DNA from: Rhizobium chutanense
Lineage (GTDB): Bacteria; Pseudomonadota; Alphaproteobacteria; Rhizobiales; Rhizobiaceae
Length of the DNA stretch: 64,000 nucleotides
Assembly: GCF_002531935.1 (NCBI RefSeq)
Contig: NZ_NWSV01000014.1
Coordinates: 62,001 to 126,000 of the forward strand
Reading direction: 5' to 3'
Position numbers and translations under genes: made by a program. Of this stretch, positions 50,833 to 60,766 are shown in pieces. Position 1 is the first letter of the stretch. Every line of letters starts with the position of its first letter. The notes beneath the pieces were generated by a model. The model made no database searches. It saw only the letters and a program-made list of their open reading frames with translations, and was not told the DNA's origin.

Positions 50833-50862
50833 AACCGGCCGGAAGCAGTTCTTCGGCCGGTT
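50833..50862 (-). terminator. Hairpin after erpA
   Basis: AACCGGCCG and its complement around a 12-nt loop, 31 nt beyond the erpA stop. The T-run is weak. Confidence 0.6.
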
Positions 50863-50892
50863 CGATGGGGACAATGTCAAAGATTCAAATCT

Positions 50893-51225
50893 TCAAATCG
50901 AGAAACTTGTGCCGCAACCGCAGCTTGCCACCGCGTTCGGGTTCTTGATCTGGAAGGATTGGCCAAGCAGATTGTCGACGAAGTCGATCTCCGAGCCGGC
51001 CATGTAGACGAGCGAAAGGCTGTCGATCAGCACTTTGGCATTGTTCTTTTCGACGACGACGTCGTCGTCACCGGCGCCTTCGGCAAGATCGAACTTATAG
51101 GAAAAGCCCGAACAGCCGCCGCCTTCGACGGAGACGCGCAGGGCGCTCTTGCCGGCCTCGGCGCCGACGATCGCAGCGATACGCTTTGCTGCGGCATCTG
51201 AAAGGGTTACACTCGTATCCGTCAT
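50893..51225 (-). CDS. erpA: Iron-sulfur cluster insertion protein ErpA
   Basis: A 110-residue A-type carrier. The three cluster cysteines are in GGGCSGFSY and SCGCGTSF, with the family C-terminus following. It delivers [Fe-S] clusters to apoproteins. The ATG at 51225 gives the normal start MTDTSVTLSDAAAKRI. It is divergent from dgt. Confidence 0.94.
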   Translation of the reverse strand: MTDTSVTLSDAAAKRIAAIVGAEAGKSALRVSVEGGGCSGFSYKFDLAEGAGDDDVVVEKNNAKVLIDSLSLVYMAGSEIDFVDNLLGQSFQIKNPNAVASCGCGTSFSI

Positions 51226-51447
51226 GTTTCCTCCTGCCGGGGTCAAGATCCGGAGAGAATGGGTTTTGGCACTTAAATGTTCAAATGCCTGATATCAAAC
51301 AAACTTATCATGATCTTCTCTAAAAGGCCACGATGCGCCGAGGCGATTGGAAAAGCGCCTCTTTGCCGTTTGATCGGGCTATAGGTATGAAGAGCGCAAA
51401 GCGGCGTCAATGGGCAGATGCGGCAACATGCAGGATGACGGTGAAGA

Positions 51448-52665
51448 ATGACGATCGATAGGCGTGCTTTAGGTTTCGGCAGCGGTGAAAGGGCGGTCTA
51501 TGCGGCCGACCCCTGGACGTCGCGAGGACGGCTCTATCACGAGGACGGAAGCCCGACGCGCTCCGATTTCCAGCGCGACCGCGACCGCATCGTCCACACT
51601 ACCGCCTTCCGCCGGCTGAAGCACAAGACCCAGGTCTTTATCGCCCAGGACGGCGATCACTACCGCACCCGGCTGACGCATACGATCGAGGTGGCGCAGA
51701 TTGCCCGCGCGCTGGCCCGCGCCCTGAAGCTCGACGAGGACCTGGCCGAGGGCGTGGCGCTCGTGCATGATTTCGGCCACACGCCGTTCGGTCATACCGG
51801 CGAGGACGCGCTGCACGAGGTGCTGCTGCCCTATGGCGGTTTCGACCACAATGCCCAATCGCTGCGCATCGTGACCAAGCTGGAGCGGCGTTATGCCGAA
51901 TTCGACGGCATCAACCTGACATGGGAAAGCCTCGAAGGCCTCGTCAAACACAATGGTCCGCTGCTGACGGCCGATGGTGTGGGCACACGCGGCCCGGTGC
52001 CGCAGCCTATCCTCGATTATTGCGAACTGCACGATCTCGAACTCGCAACCTATGCCAGCCTCGAAGCCCAAGTTGCGGCGATCGCCGACGACATCGCCTA
52101 CAACACCCATGACATCGATGACGGCCTGCGCTCCGGCTACCTGACTTTCGATATGCTGGAGGAAATCCCGTTTCTGGCCGGGCTGATGGCCGAGGTGAGG
52201 GCGCGATACCCGCATCTGGAGCCGAGCCGCTTCACCCATGAAATCATGCGCCGGCAGATCACCCGCATGGTCGAAGACGTGATCGGCGTGGCGCAGGAGC
52301 GCTTTTCACAGCTGCGTCCTGAGAGCGCAGCCGACATCCGCGGCGCCGACCGGGTTATCGCCACCTTTTCCGAAGGGATGGCCGAAACCGACAGGCAGAT
52401 CAAGGCGATGCTGTTCAAGCGCATCTATCGCAATCCCGATATCATGCGCATCCGCGCCGGTGCGGCCCGGATCGTCACCGATCTCTTTGCCGCCTACATG
52501 GCCAATCCCAAAGAGATGCAGAGCCATTACTGGGTCGATCATATCGCCGGTCTCGCCGATGCGCCGAAGGCCCGCCATGTCGGCGATTATCTTGCCGGTA
52601 TGACCGACACCTACGCGATCAGTGCCCACAGGCGCTTGTTTGACCACACTCCGGATTTGCGATAG
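51448..52665 (+). CDS. dgt: dGTP triphosphohydrolase-like HD protein
   Basis: A 405-residue HD-domain enzyme. The metal-binding motifs are H in RLTHTIEVAQIAR and HD in VHDFGHTPFGHTGED, with the downstream DDIAYNTHDIDDG. It hydrolyses dNTPs to the nucleoside and triphosphate. The length matches the type-2 Dgt proteins of alphaproteobacteria. It is followed by argS, a conserved neighbour. Confidence 0.92.
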   Translation: MTIDRRALGFGSGERAVYAADPWTSRGRLYHEDGSPTRSDFQRDRDRIVHTTAFRRLKHKTQVFIAQDGDHYRTRLTHTIEVAQIARALARALKLDEDLAEGVALVHDFGHTPFGHTGEDALHEVLLPYGGFDHNAQSLRIVTKLERRYAEFDGINLTWESLEGLVKHNGPLLTADGVGTRGPVPQPILDYCELHDLELATYASLEAQVAAIADDIAYNTHDIDDGLRSGYLTFDMLEEIPFLAGLMAEVRARYPHLEPSRFTHEIMRRQITRMVEDVIGVAQERFSQLRPESAADIRGADRVIATFSEGMAETDRQIKAMLFKRIYRNPDIMRIRAGAARIVTDLFAAYMANPKEMQSHYWVDHIAGLADAPKARHVGDYLAGMTDTYAISAHRRLFDHTPDLR

Positions 52666-52729
52666 GCAGCGGTCGCCCCGCCGAGGCCTGATTTGAGCCT
52701 TTGGCACAGCCTATGCATGGAAGAGTGCG

Positions 52730-54487
52730 ATGAACCTTTTTACCGACTTCGAAGCCAGGATCAAAACCGCCCTTGAACAGATAGATCTGGTCAGGGAAAA
52801 GCGATCTGAGCTCGATTTCGGCCGCATCGCCGTCGAGCCGCCGCGTGACGCGAGCCACGGCGACGTTGCGACCAATGCCGCAATGGTCTTGGCAAAACCG
52901 CTCGGAACCAACCCGCGCGCGCTGGCCGACATCATCATTGCCAAACTCCGGGAAGATGCCGACGTCGCCGATGTTTCGGTCGCGGGTCCCGGTTTCATCA
53001 ACATTCGTCTGGCTGTCGGTTACTGGCAGCGGCTGCTCGCTTCGATGATCGGCGCCGGCACCGATTACGGCCGCTCGACGCTCGGCGAGGGCCGGAAGGT
53101 CAACGTCGAATATGTCTCGGCCAATCCGACCGGCCCGATGCATGTCGGCCATTGCCGCGGCGCCGTCGTCGGCGATGCGCTCGCCAACCTGCTCGCTTTT
53201 GCCGGCTACGGCGTCGAGAAGGAATATTACATCAACGACGCCGGCTCGCAGATCGACGTGCTCGCCCGTTCCGTCTTCCTGCGCTATCGCGAAGCGCTCG
53301 GCGAAAAGATCGGCGAAATTCCCTCCGGTCTTTACCCGGGTGACTATCTCGTGCCCGTCGGCCAGTCGCTGGCCGCCGATTACGGCGTGCGGTTGCACAA
53401 CATGCCGGAAGACCAATGGATGCCGATCGTCAAGGACCGCACCATCGACGCGATGATGGTGATGATCCGCGAAGATCTGGCGGCGCTGAACGTCCATCAC
53501 GACATCTTCTTCTCCGAACGCACGCTGCATGCCAATGGCGCAGCCGCTATCCGCACGGCGATCAACGACCTGACCTTCAAGGGTTATGTCTACAAGGGCA
53601 CGCTGCCGCCGCCGAAGGGCCAGCTCCCCGAGGATTGGGAGGATCGCGAGCAGACGCTGTTCCGCTCGACCGAGGTGGGCGACGATATGGACCGGCCGCT
53701 GATCAAGTCGGACGGCTCCTACACCTATTTCGCCGCCGACGTCGCTTACTTCAAGAACAAGTTCGATCGTGGTTTCGACGAGATGATCTATGTGCTCGGC
53801 GCCGACCATGGCGGCTACGTCAAGCGCCTGGAAGCGGTTGCACGCGGCGTTTCGGAAGGTAAGGCAAAGCTGACGGTGCTGCTCTGCCAGCTCGTCAAGC
53901 TCTATCGCAACGGCGAGCCGGTGAAGATGTCGAAACGTTCGGGCGATTTCGTCACGCTTCGGGATGTCGTCGAGGAAGTCGGCCGTGATTCGGTCCGGTT
54001 CATGATGCTTTACCGCAAGAATTCCGAGCCGCTCGACTTCGATTTCGCCAAAGTGACGGAACAGTCGAAAGATAATCCGGTTTTTTACGTGCAATATGCG
54101 CATGCCCGCTGCATGTCGGTCTTCCGGCAGGCGAGGGAGGCTTTTCCCGACCTCGAAGTTTCGCCCGCCGAACTCGCGAAAACCGTTGCTGGCATTGGCG
54201 ATCCGGCCGAATTGCAGCTCGTCGCCAAGCTTGCTGAATTCCCGCGTGTAGTCGAGGCGGCGGCCCAGTCGCAGGAGCCGCATCGCCTCGCTTTTTACCT
54301 CTACGACCTCGCCAGTTCCTTCCATGCGCACTGGAACAAAGGTAAAGATCAGCCGGAATTACGATTTGTTAATGATAAAAACCGAGAATCAAGTATTGCC
54401 AGACTTGGGCTGGTGTACGCCGTCGCGTCGGTTTTGAAGTCGGGACTTGCCATTACAGGCACTGCCGCACCGGACGAAATGCGATAA
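52730..54487 (+). CDS. argS: Arginyl-tRNA synthetase
   Basis: A 585-residue class I synthetase. The HIGH motif is HVGH in ANPTGPMHVGHCRGA, and KMSKRSG is present. The Add-1 N-terminal domain and the C-terminal DALR-type anticodon domain (YAVASVLKSGLAITG) are both seen. It is followed after 61 nt by the SPOR protein gene. Confidence 0.97.
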   Translation: MNLFTDFEARIKTALEQIDLVREKRSELDFGRIAVEPPRDASHGDVATNAAMVLAKPLGTNPRALADIIIAKLREDADVADVSVAGPGFINIRLAVGYWQRLLASMIGAGTDYGRSTLGEGRKVNVEYVSANPTGPMHVGHCRGAVVGDALANLLAFAGYGVEKEYYINDAGSQIDVLARSVFLRYREALGEKIGEIPSGLYPGDYLVPVGQSLAADYGVRLHNMPEDQWMPIVKDRTIDAMMVMIREDLAALNVHHDIFFSERTLHANGAAAIRTAINDLTFKGYVYKGTLPPPKGQLPEDWEDREQTLFRSTEVGDDMDRPLIKSDGSYTYFAADVAYFKNKFDRGFDEMIYVLGADHGGYVKRLEAVARGVSEGKAKLTVLLCQLVKLYRNGEPVKMSKRSGDFVTLRDVVEEVGRDSVRFMMLYRKNSEPLDFDFAKVTEQSKDNPVFYVQYAHARCMSVFRQAREAFPDLEVSPAELAKTVAGIGDPAELQLVAKLAEFPRVVEAAAQSQEPHRLAFYLYDLASSFHAHWNKGKDQPELRFVNDKNRESSIARLGLVYAVASVLKSGLAITGTAAPDEMR

Positions 54488-54548
54488 CGTCACCATTTCC
54501 CCACAATGCGCTGGCATCTCAGAGTTGGCGTTTGCGAGTGGGATAGGC

Positions 54549-57500
54549 ATGGCTGATAAACAACTTGCGTATGATACGCGCGGAAAAGACGATCTGTTTG
54601 CCGACGATGATCCGTTGGCCGAACTTGCCCGTATCGTCGGCTTCGAGCCGCGTGTCGCAGCAAATACGGTGACCGAAGCACGGCGCGAGCCCGCCCTCGA
54701 TCTCGAAGACGAGCTTGGGCGCGAGTTCGACCGTTACGCTTCGCCGCGTCCGCTGGCCGAGCTCGATCGGCCAGCCGAGCCGATCTCCGATGACGTCGCT
54801 CCTGACGATTACATCGAGCCCGCACTCGATGTCTCTCCTGCTGCCGAGAGGGCGGAGATTTCCGAGCCGGTTTCATTAGTCTCTGGCGAGGAAGCCGTTG
54901 GGCCTGAGGCAGGCAACTGGGATGCGCCAGCCGATGACCGGGCGGCCTGGCCGCAGCAGCTTGCCGTCGAGCCTCCCGGAGTGCCAGTGCAATCGGCCTT
55001 CGGCGGTGCGCGGGACCTGATCGAGGAGCTTGAGCTGTCGATCGGCACTGCTCCGGTCTCTCAGCTGCCGCAGCCCGCCAAGGCGCCGCAATGGTCGGCC
55101 GCCAGCATCAGGCTGCCGCTTGCCAATTTCCATGCCGCAAAACGCGAGGAAACGGTTGTTCCGTCGGTATCTGTGGCTGAAGCGGCTCCAGCAGCACCGG
55201 TGGCTGAAGCGCCGCCCGTCGAGCTTGCCGCTGCAGAGCCGCAGCCGGTCACCGAGCCCTCCGCCCCCGTCGTCGAGCAACTGACCCCCGTCGTCAATGT
55301 CGAGCCGTCCGAGGAATTCGAATCCGCATCGCCGTCGCTTGGCTTTCCTGCCGAGCTCGATCGCCACGACGAGGTGATTGCGTCGGAAGAACCTGCCGAG
55401 GCCGAGGACTTCGTCGAAATCGAAGACGAGCTGGAAGATTTCGGATCCGACGCCGGTTTCGATCTCATTGCCGCCGCCGTCGAAGGCGAGATCCAGGCCG
55501 ATGCTGCGCTGACCGAGGTCGTGCCGGAGGTTCCGCATACTGCCGGCACTTTCGATCTTGACGATCTGCTCGCCGACGTTTCGCGTTATCCGGTGCCGCA
55601 ACGCCCCAATCAGGCGCCCGTTTCGCCGCAGGCCGTATCGATCGAGGCAGCGCCGGTTGCCGTTGCCCCCGTGGCCGCTGCATTCGTCGAGCCGCAAGTG
55701 ATTGCGCCCGCACCGGTCGCCGCAGCCCCCGTTCGGCCAGTGCCGGTCGAGCCGGCGTCGGTCTATGCTGCCGAAGCCGCAAGGCCGGTCGCGCCGCAGC
55801 TTGCCGACGTTGCTGCGCCTAAGCCCGCCGCACCGGCATATTCGCGGGCGCCGCAGCCCGTAGCGGAAGCCGACGACCCCTTCGCCGGCCATGATTTCGA
55901 GCTGGATCTTGCCGGCATCGAGCTGGAGCTTGCCGATCTCGATTTCTCCGAACCGCCCGAGCTGAAGGCGGCTGAGCCCGCGCCGCAGCCGGAGCCGCCG
56001 GTCCGTGCTTCCCAGCAGGCCGCGACCGTCGCGGCTCACTCCGCACCGGTTTTCGCGCCCGAGCCGCAAGTTCCTGCTTTCCAGCCGGCGGCTTCCGCCC
56101 CGGCACGGCCTGCTCCGGCCTTTTCTGCCGCGCCGCAGGTTCCGACTCCCGCTCCGGCTCCGGCCTTCAACTGGGCGGCGCCAGTCTCGGACTCCACCGA
56201 AGACCTGCCGTTTGATCCGGCGATGATCTCCGATCCGGAGGAGCGCCCTGAAACGGTCGAGGACATGCATGTGCCGGCGCTGCCGCCGGTCGAGCAGCCC
56301 GCGCCGGTCGCCAAAGCTCAGGATTTGGATTTCGATCTCGACGCGGAGATCGCGAGCTTCTTCGAACCGGCCAAGCCACGGGAAAACCCGGTCCCGGCCA
56401 GAGATACGGCCGCCGCCGCGGCAAAGCCGGTCAAGCCCACCATCGCCGATGGCCTCGATGATTTCGAGCGGGCGCTGGAGGAGGATTTCCGCCGCAGCGT
56501 GCGCGAGCCGGTCGAGCGCCGCGAGACCTCCGAGGTCCGGATTGAATCGGCAAGCCAGGCGGCTGATTTCAGCCGCGCCCGGTCGATGCGCCGGCTGCTG
56601 GCCGGAGCCGTCGTGCTCGTGGTCTTTGCCGGCGTCGGTTATGGCGTCTATTCCTCCGTTTGGAACGGCGAGGGGCTCGGCATCGTCGCATCCGGCGAGC
56701 CGCGCGTGATCGTTGCCGACAAGGACCCGGTCAAGGTCGTTCCGGAAAACCCCGGCGGCAAGACCGTCCCGAACCAGGATAAGGCCGTTTACGACCGTGT
56801 TGCGGGTTCTGCCGAGGAGCCGAAGCAGAAGGCGCTGGTTTCTTCCGACGAGGCGCCGGTCGATGTCGTCCAGCGCACACTGACACCGGAATCGCTGCCT
56901 GAGGACGACGAGAACGCCAACCCCGGCGATCAGGTTTCACCGACCGCGGTCGGTGAAACGGAGGATCCGCGTCTGCTGCCGAACCAGGGCAATGCCGACA
57001 CCGCTTCCGCAAGCGATGCCGACAAGACGCCGTCCGTTTCGCCGCGCAAGGTTCGCACGATGATCGTCAAGCCTGACGGCACCCTGGTCGCCCGTGAAGA
57101 ACCGGAGCCCGTCGACCAGCCGACACAGTCTGCCCAGGCGACGCCGTCGGCCCTGGCGGCACCGTCTGCCCAGGCGACGCAGTCTGCCCAGGCGACAGCG
57201 TCCGCCCCGGCGACAGCGTCTGCCCCGGCGACGCAGCCGTTGACGGCCCGGTCGACCCCGTCCGTGCCTGCGGTGGGTGGAACGGCCGCAAGCTTCCCGT
57301 CAAACGCCGTTGCTTCCGCCGATGCGCGTTCTGCAGCGCCTGCCCAGCCGCCGCTTGCCGCTGACGCCGACACGCAGGCTGCAAATCCCGCCCCGGCCGA
57401 TCCGGCGGTGCGCCCGGTCAAGACCACGGCGATCACCGATACCGCTCCGATTCCGACCGCCCGGCCGGCCGATCAGCCCGTCAACGTCGTCGGCACCGTG

Positions 57501-57866
57501 ACCGAGAAGGGCAATGTCCGCCCAACCGCGCAGGAACCGAAGCCCGCACAGCAGCCGAAGACGACGGAGGTCGCTGCCGCAACGCCAGCCGCCGCCAAGC
57601 CGCAGCAGCAGGCCGCGTCCGCCGGCGGCTACGGCATCCAGATCGCCTCGCTGCCATCGGAAGACGAGGCGAATAAATCCTATGCCAGCCTGTCGAAGAA
57701 ATTCGCCGGCGTGCTGGGCGGCCGTGCTCATGAGATCCGCAGGGCCGATGTCGCCGGCAAGGGCACCTTCTACCGTGTCCGCATTCCGGCCGGCTCCAAG
57801 GACGAAGCCGCAGCACTCTGCGAACAGTATCGCGCGGCGGGCGGAAGCTGCTTGATCTCCAAATAG
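54549..57866 (+). CDS. Large SPOR-domain envelope protein
   Basis: A 1105-residue bitopic protein. The N-terminal ~680 residues are acidic, Pro/Ala/Val-rich and disordered. A single membrane helix (MRRLLAGAVVLVVFAGVGYG) lies near residue 680. The periplasmic part is again Pro/Ala-rich, with six XSAxAT tandem repeats near residues 860-895, and ends in an SPOR domain (YGIQIASLPSEDEANKSYAS) that should bind denuded septal peptidoglycan. It sits between argS and nagZ, a common alphaproteobacterial order, and is likely a cell-division or murein-remodelling protein. The N-terminal part is unusually long for the family. Confidence 0.9.
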   Translation: MADKQLAYDTRGKDDLFADDDPLAELARIVGFEPRVAANTVTEARREPALDLEDELGREFDRYASPRPLAELDRPAEPISDDVAPDDYIEPALDVSPAAERAEISEPVSLVSGEEAVGPEAGNWDAPADDRAAWPQQLAVEPPGVPVQSAFGGARDLIEELELSIGTAPVSQLPQPAKAPQWSAASIRLPLANFHAAKREETVVPSVSVAEAAPAAPVAEAPPVELAAAEPQPVTEPSAPVVEQLTPVVNVEPSEEFESASPSLGFPAELDRHDEVIASEEPAEAEDFVEIEDELEDFGSDAGFDLIAAAVEGEIQADAALTEVVPEVPHTAGTFDLDDLLADVSRYPVPQRPNQAPVSPQAVSIEAAPVAVAPVAAAFVEPQVIAPAPVAAAPVRPVPVEPASVYAAEAARPVAPQLADVAAPKPAAPAYSRAPQPVAEADDPFAGHDFELDLAGIELELADLDFSEPPELKAAEPAPQPEPPVRASQQAATVAAHSAPVFAPEPQVPAFQPAASAPARPAPAFSAAPQVPTPAPAPAFNWAAPVSDSTEDLPFDPAMISDPEERPETVEDMHVPALPPVEQPAPVAKAQDLDFDLDAEIASFFEPAKPRENPVPARDTAAAAAKPVKPTIADGLDDFERALEEDFRRSVREPVERRETSEVRIESASQAADFSRARSMRRLLAGAVVLVVFAGVGYGVYSSVWNGEGLGIVASGEPRVIVADKDPVKVVPENPGGKTVPNQDKAVYDRVAGSAEEPKQKALVSSDEAPVDVVQRTLTPESLPEDDENANPGDQVSPTAVGETEDPRLLPNQGNADTASASDADKTPSVSPRKVRTMIVKPDGTLVAREEPEPVDQPTQSAQATPSALAAPSAQATQSAQATASAPATASAPATQPLTARSTPSVPAVGGTAASFPSNAVASADARSAAPAQPPLAADADTQAANPAPADPAVRPVKTTAITDTAPIPTARPADQPVNVVGTVTEKGNVRPTAQEPKPAQQPKTTEVAAATPAAAKPQQQAASAGGYGIQIASLPSEDEANKSYASLSKKFAGVLGGRAHEIRRADVAGKGTFYRVRIPAGSKDEAAALCEQYRAAGGSCLISK
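57126..57233 (+). repeat. Six 18-bp tandem repeats within the SPOR gene
   Basis: Six consecutive six-codon units encode QSAQAT, PSALAA, PSAQAT, QSAQAT, ASAPAT and ASAPAT. Length variation between strains would be in frame. Confidence 0.85.
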
Positions 57867-57890
57867 GATCGGGTTTGAGCGCAGTTTTTA

Positions 57891-57926
57891 AGAGCGGCGG
57901 GCCCGATCGGTCCGCCGCTCTTTTTT
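57891..57926 (+). terminator. Terminator of SPOR gene
   Basis: AGAGCGGCGG and its complement around an 11-nt loop, followed by six T. Confidence 0.9.
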
Positions 57927-57981
57927 GTGCATCGCGCTGGACCTTGCTCGCATTTGGCCGGGCGGCGTCTATGATTCTCAT

Positions 57982-58995
57982 ATGACCGAATCAAAAGCGA
58001 TGATCCTTGGCTGCAGCGGCCTCACCCTCACATCCGAAGAGAAAGCCTTCTATCGGGGCGAGCGGCCCTGGGGCTTCATTCTCTTCGGGCGCAACATCTC
58101 CGAAGCAGGGCAGATTACCGATCTTGTCGCCGAACTGCGCGACAGCGTCGGCTGGCATGCCCCGGTGCTGATCGACCAGGAGGGCGGCCGCGTCCAGCGG
58201 ATCCGTCCGCCGGTCTTTGTCCGTTATCCCTCGGGCCAGGCGCTCGGCGATCTTTATCGCCGCGACCCGGCGCTCGGCCTGCGCGCCGCCTGGGTGATGT
58301 CGCGGCTGCACGCCTTCGACCTTTCACGCCTCGGCGTCGATGTCGATTGCCTGCCGGTGCTCGACGTGCCGGTCGAGGGCAGCAGCAACGTCATCGGCGA
58401 CCGCGCCTATGGCGGCGATCCCGAGACCGTCATCGCCATGGGCCGGGCGGCTGCCGAAGGGCTGAAGGCCGGCGGTCTTCTGCCTGTCATGAAACATATG
58501 CCTGGCCACGGCCGCGGCTTTGCCGATTCACATCTGGAACTGCCTGTCGTCACCGTTTCCCGCGATGAGTTGGAAGCCCATGATTTCCCGCCCTTCGTCG
58601 CGATGAAGGACGAGCTGATGGCGATGACCTGCCACGTCGTCTTCACGTCGATCGACCCCGACAATCCGGCGACGACCTCGCGCAAGGTGATTGACGGCGT
58701 CATCCGCGAGCATATCGGCTTTACCGGTCTGCTGCTCTCCGACGATAGCTCGATGAATGCTCTTTCCGGCACGATCGGCGAACGCGCGGCGAATATCATT
58801 GCAGGCGGATGCGATATCGTGCTGCATTGCAATGGCCATATGGACGAGATGCTGGATGTCGTGGCAAATGTTCCCCCGCTGGCCGGCGCGTCGCTTGCCC
58901 GCGCGGAAGCAGTGGAAGCTGGCTTCTCAGCGCCGGATGCCGCCGATGAAGCGGAATTGAGGGCGGAATTCGAAGCAATGTTTGCGGTAGTCTGA
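57982..58995 (+). CDS. nagZ: Beta-N-acetylhexosaminidase NagZ
   Basis: A 337-residue GH3 enzyme that removes GlcNAc from anhydromuropeptides in murein recycling. The diagnostic KHMPGHGRGFADSH motif and the nucleophile Asp in LLSDDSSM are present, along with IDQEGGRVQR. It lies between the SPOR gene and scpA. The ATG at 57982 is chosen; no signal peptide is present, as expected for a cytoplasmic NagZ. Confidence 0.95.
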   Translation: MTESKAMILGCSGLTLTSEEKAFYRGERPWGFILFGRNISEAGQITDLVAELRDSVGWHAPVLIDQEGGRVQRIRPPVFVRYPSGQALGDLYRRDPALGLRAAWVMSRLHAFDLSRLGVDVDCLPVLDVPVEGSSNVIGDRAYGGDPETVIAMGRAAAEGLKAGGLLPVMKHMPGHGRGFADSHLELPVVTVSRDELEAHDFPPFVAMKDELMAMTCHVVFTSIDPDNPATTSRKVIDGVIREHIGFTGLLLSDDSSMNALSGTIGERAANIIAGGCDIVLHCNGHMDEMLDVVANVPPLAGASLARAEAVEAGFSAPDAADEAELRAEFEAMFAVV

Positions 58996-59010
58996 TCGCA
59001 GAGGAGCAGG

Positions 59011-59871
59011 GTGGTGAACACGGTCAAGGGCACGGAACGTCCGCAGGCGGCAACGCCGATGGACAAGCTGTGGCAGGATAATGGCGCCGAGCGCGCCAGC
59101 CACGAGCCGGCGCTGGTGATCGATGTCGCCGGTTTCGAAGGCCCGCTCGACCTCTTGCTCTATCTTGCGCGCAACCAGAAGGTCGACCTGTCGCGCATTT
59201 CCGTGCTGGCGCTCGCCGAACAATATCTGCAGTTCGTCGAAAGCGCCCGGCGTATCCGCATCGAGCTGGCCGCCGATTATCTCGTCATGGCGGCTTGGCT
59301 CGCCTATCTCAAGTCGCGGCTGCTCATCCCCCAGCAGGTCAAGGATGACGGTCCCTCGGGCGAGGAGATGGCGGCGACGCTCGCCTTCCGGCTGAAGCGT
59401 CTCGAAGCCATGCGTCAGGCGGCCGAAGGCCTCGTCAACCGCAACCGCCTCGGCCGCGACATCTTCGCGCGCGGTGCGCCCGAGCATATTCCCGACCGGC
59501 AGCAATCCGCTTATGCGGCAAGCCTCTACGATCTTTTGACCGCCTATGCGGCGCTGCGCCAGCGCAATGCCGTCACCCAGGTGACGATCGAGAGGCGCAA
59601 TGTCTGGTCGCTGACCGATGCCCGCGAATTGCTGACCCAGATGATCGGCGAGATAGGCGACTGGACGGCGATGGAGCATTATCTGCTGCGTTATCTCGCA
59701 GCGCCGGAGGAACGCGTCACGGCGATCGCCAGCGCTTTTGCCGCCTCGCTGGAGCTGGTGCGCGAGGGCAAGCTGGAAATCCGCCAGGACGGCGCCTTTC
59801 AGCCGATCTACATGCGCCGCGGTCCCAAACACGCCACGCTGCAGGTGGTGGAGCAGGAGCAGCCGGCTTGA
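59011..59871 (+). CDS. scpA: Segregation and condensation protein A
   Basis: A 286-residue kleisin of the SMC-ScpAB complex. The core FEGPLDLLLYLARNQKVDLSR and LAEQYLQFVE is diagnostic, as is the C-terminal ALRQRNAVTQV winged helix. The start is GTG, with GAGGAG upstream. It overlaps scpB by four bases. With ScpB it links SMC heads during chromosome segregation. Confidence 0.95.
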   Translation: MVNTVKGTERPQAATPMDKLWQDNGAERASHEPALVIDVAGFEGPLDLLLYLARNQKVDLSRISVLALAEQYLQFVESARRIRIELAADYLVMAAWLAYLKSRLLIPQQVKDDGPSGEEMAATLAFRLKRLEAMRQAAEGLVNRNRLGRDIFARGAPEHIPDRQQSAYAASLYDLLTAYAALRQRNAVTQVTIERRNVWSLTDARELLTQMIGEIGDWTAMEHYLLRYLAAPEERVTAIASAFAASLELVREGKLEIRQDGAFQPIYMRRGPKHATLQVVEQEQPA

Positions 59872-60581
59872 TCGATCCAAACAGCGAAGAGGATTTCCAG
59901 GGCGGTTTCGAAGACAGGAGCCACGAGCTGCAGGCCGAGATCGAGGCCGAGCGCATCGCCGAGGCGCTGGTCTTCGCCTCGTCGCAGCCTGTCTCGGAAG
60001 GCTTCCTCGCCGAGCGCCTGCCTGTAAAGACCGATGTGCGTGCCATCATGCTGCGCCTGAAGGAGCAATATGCGCCGCGCGGCGTCAATCTCGTGCAGGT
60101 CGAGGGTGCCTGGGCCTTCCGCACCGCCGCCGATCTCTCCTTCGTCATCCGCCGCGACGACAATGAGGTGAAGAAGCTGTCGCGCGCCGCTCTCGAAGTG
60201 CTGGCGATCATCGCCTATCACCAGCCGGTGACGCGTGCCGAAATCGAGGATATCCGCGGCGTTCAGACCTCGCGCGGCACGCTCGACGTGCTGATGGAGG
60301 CCGGCTGGGTGCGGTTTCGCGGCCGCCGGCGCACGCCGGGCCGGCCGGTGACATTGGGCACGACACGCGATTTCCTCGATCATTTCGGTCTGGAAGAGCT
60401 GCGCGATCTGCCCGGTCTCGAAGAGTTGAAGGGAGCGGGCTTGCTGTCGGGCCGCATTCCGGCGAACTTCAATATTCCCTCGCCGATGAACGACGAACTC
60501 ACCGAGGATGAAGACCCGATCACCCAGATGGATCTGGAGGAACTTGGGTTGCTCGCACCCCGCTCTGCATCCGAAGATTGA
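59868..60581 (+). CDS. scpB: Segregation and condensation protein B
   Basis: A 237-residue tandem winged-helix protein. Typical blocks are AEALVFASSQPVSEGFLAER and RAALEVLAIIAYHQPVTRAE with RGVQTSRGTLDVLMEAGWVR. The start is TTG in a TTGA overlap with the scpA stop, implying coupled translation. A C-terminal acidic tail follows the conserved region. Confidence 0.94.
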   Translation: MIDPNSEEDFQGGFEDRSHELQAEIEAERIAEALVFASSQPVSEGFLAERLPVKTDVRAIMLRLKEQYAPRGVNLVQVEGAWAFRTAADLSFVIRRDDNEVKKLSRAALEVLAIIAYHQPVTRAEIEDIRGVQTSRGTLDVLMEAGWVRFRGRRRTPGRPVTLGTTRDFLDHFGLEELRDLPGLEELKGAGLLSGRIPANFNIPSPMNDELTEDEDPITQMDLEELGLLAPRSASED

Positions 60582-60646
60582 ACGGCTTCGTCTTGCTTTT
60601 GCCATGCGTGGCGAAAAGAATGGTGATCACGTTTTTTCGACGGGTC

Positions 60647-60660
60647 TGTGACTTGTCACA
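60647..60660. promoter_or_regulatory. Palindrome upstream of tatA
   Basis: TGTGAC-TT-GTCACA is a perfect palindrome 107 nt before tatA. It resembles a CRP/FNR-class operator with a shorter spacer. Confidence 0.4.
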
Positions 60661-60766
60661 AAGGGCGATACCGTGACATTAAGCGCAGTTCGAAGGGCTT
60701 GATGTTGGAAACGGTGTTAGAAATCCTTACATCGTGGGAACAACGAAACAGGGAGTGATGGTAATG

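Noticed and set aside
52619..54331. 570-codon open frame opposite argS
   Set aside because: It is a shadow of argS with no protein-like signatures.
57126..57233. CRISPR-like or phase-variable repeat array
   Set aside because: The 18-bp units are contiguous, coding and in frame within the SPOR protein; no spacers exist.
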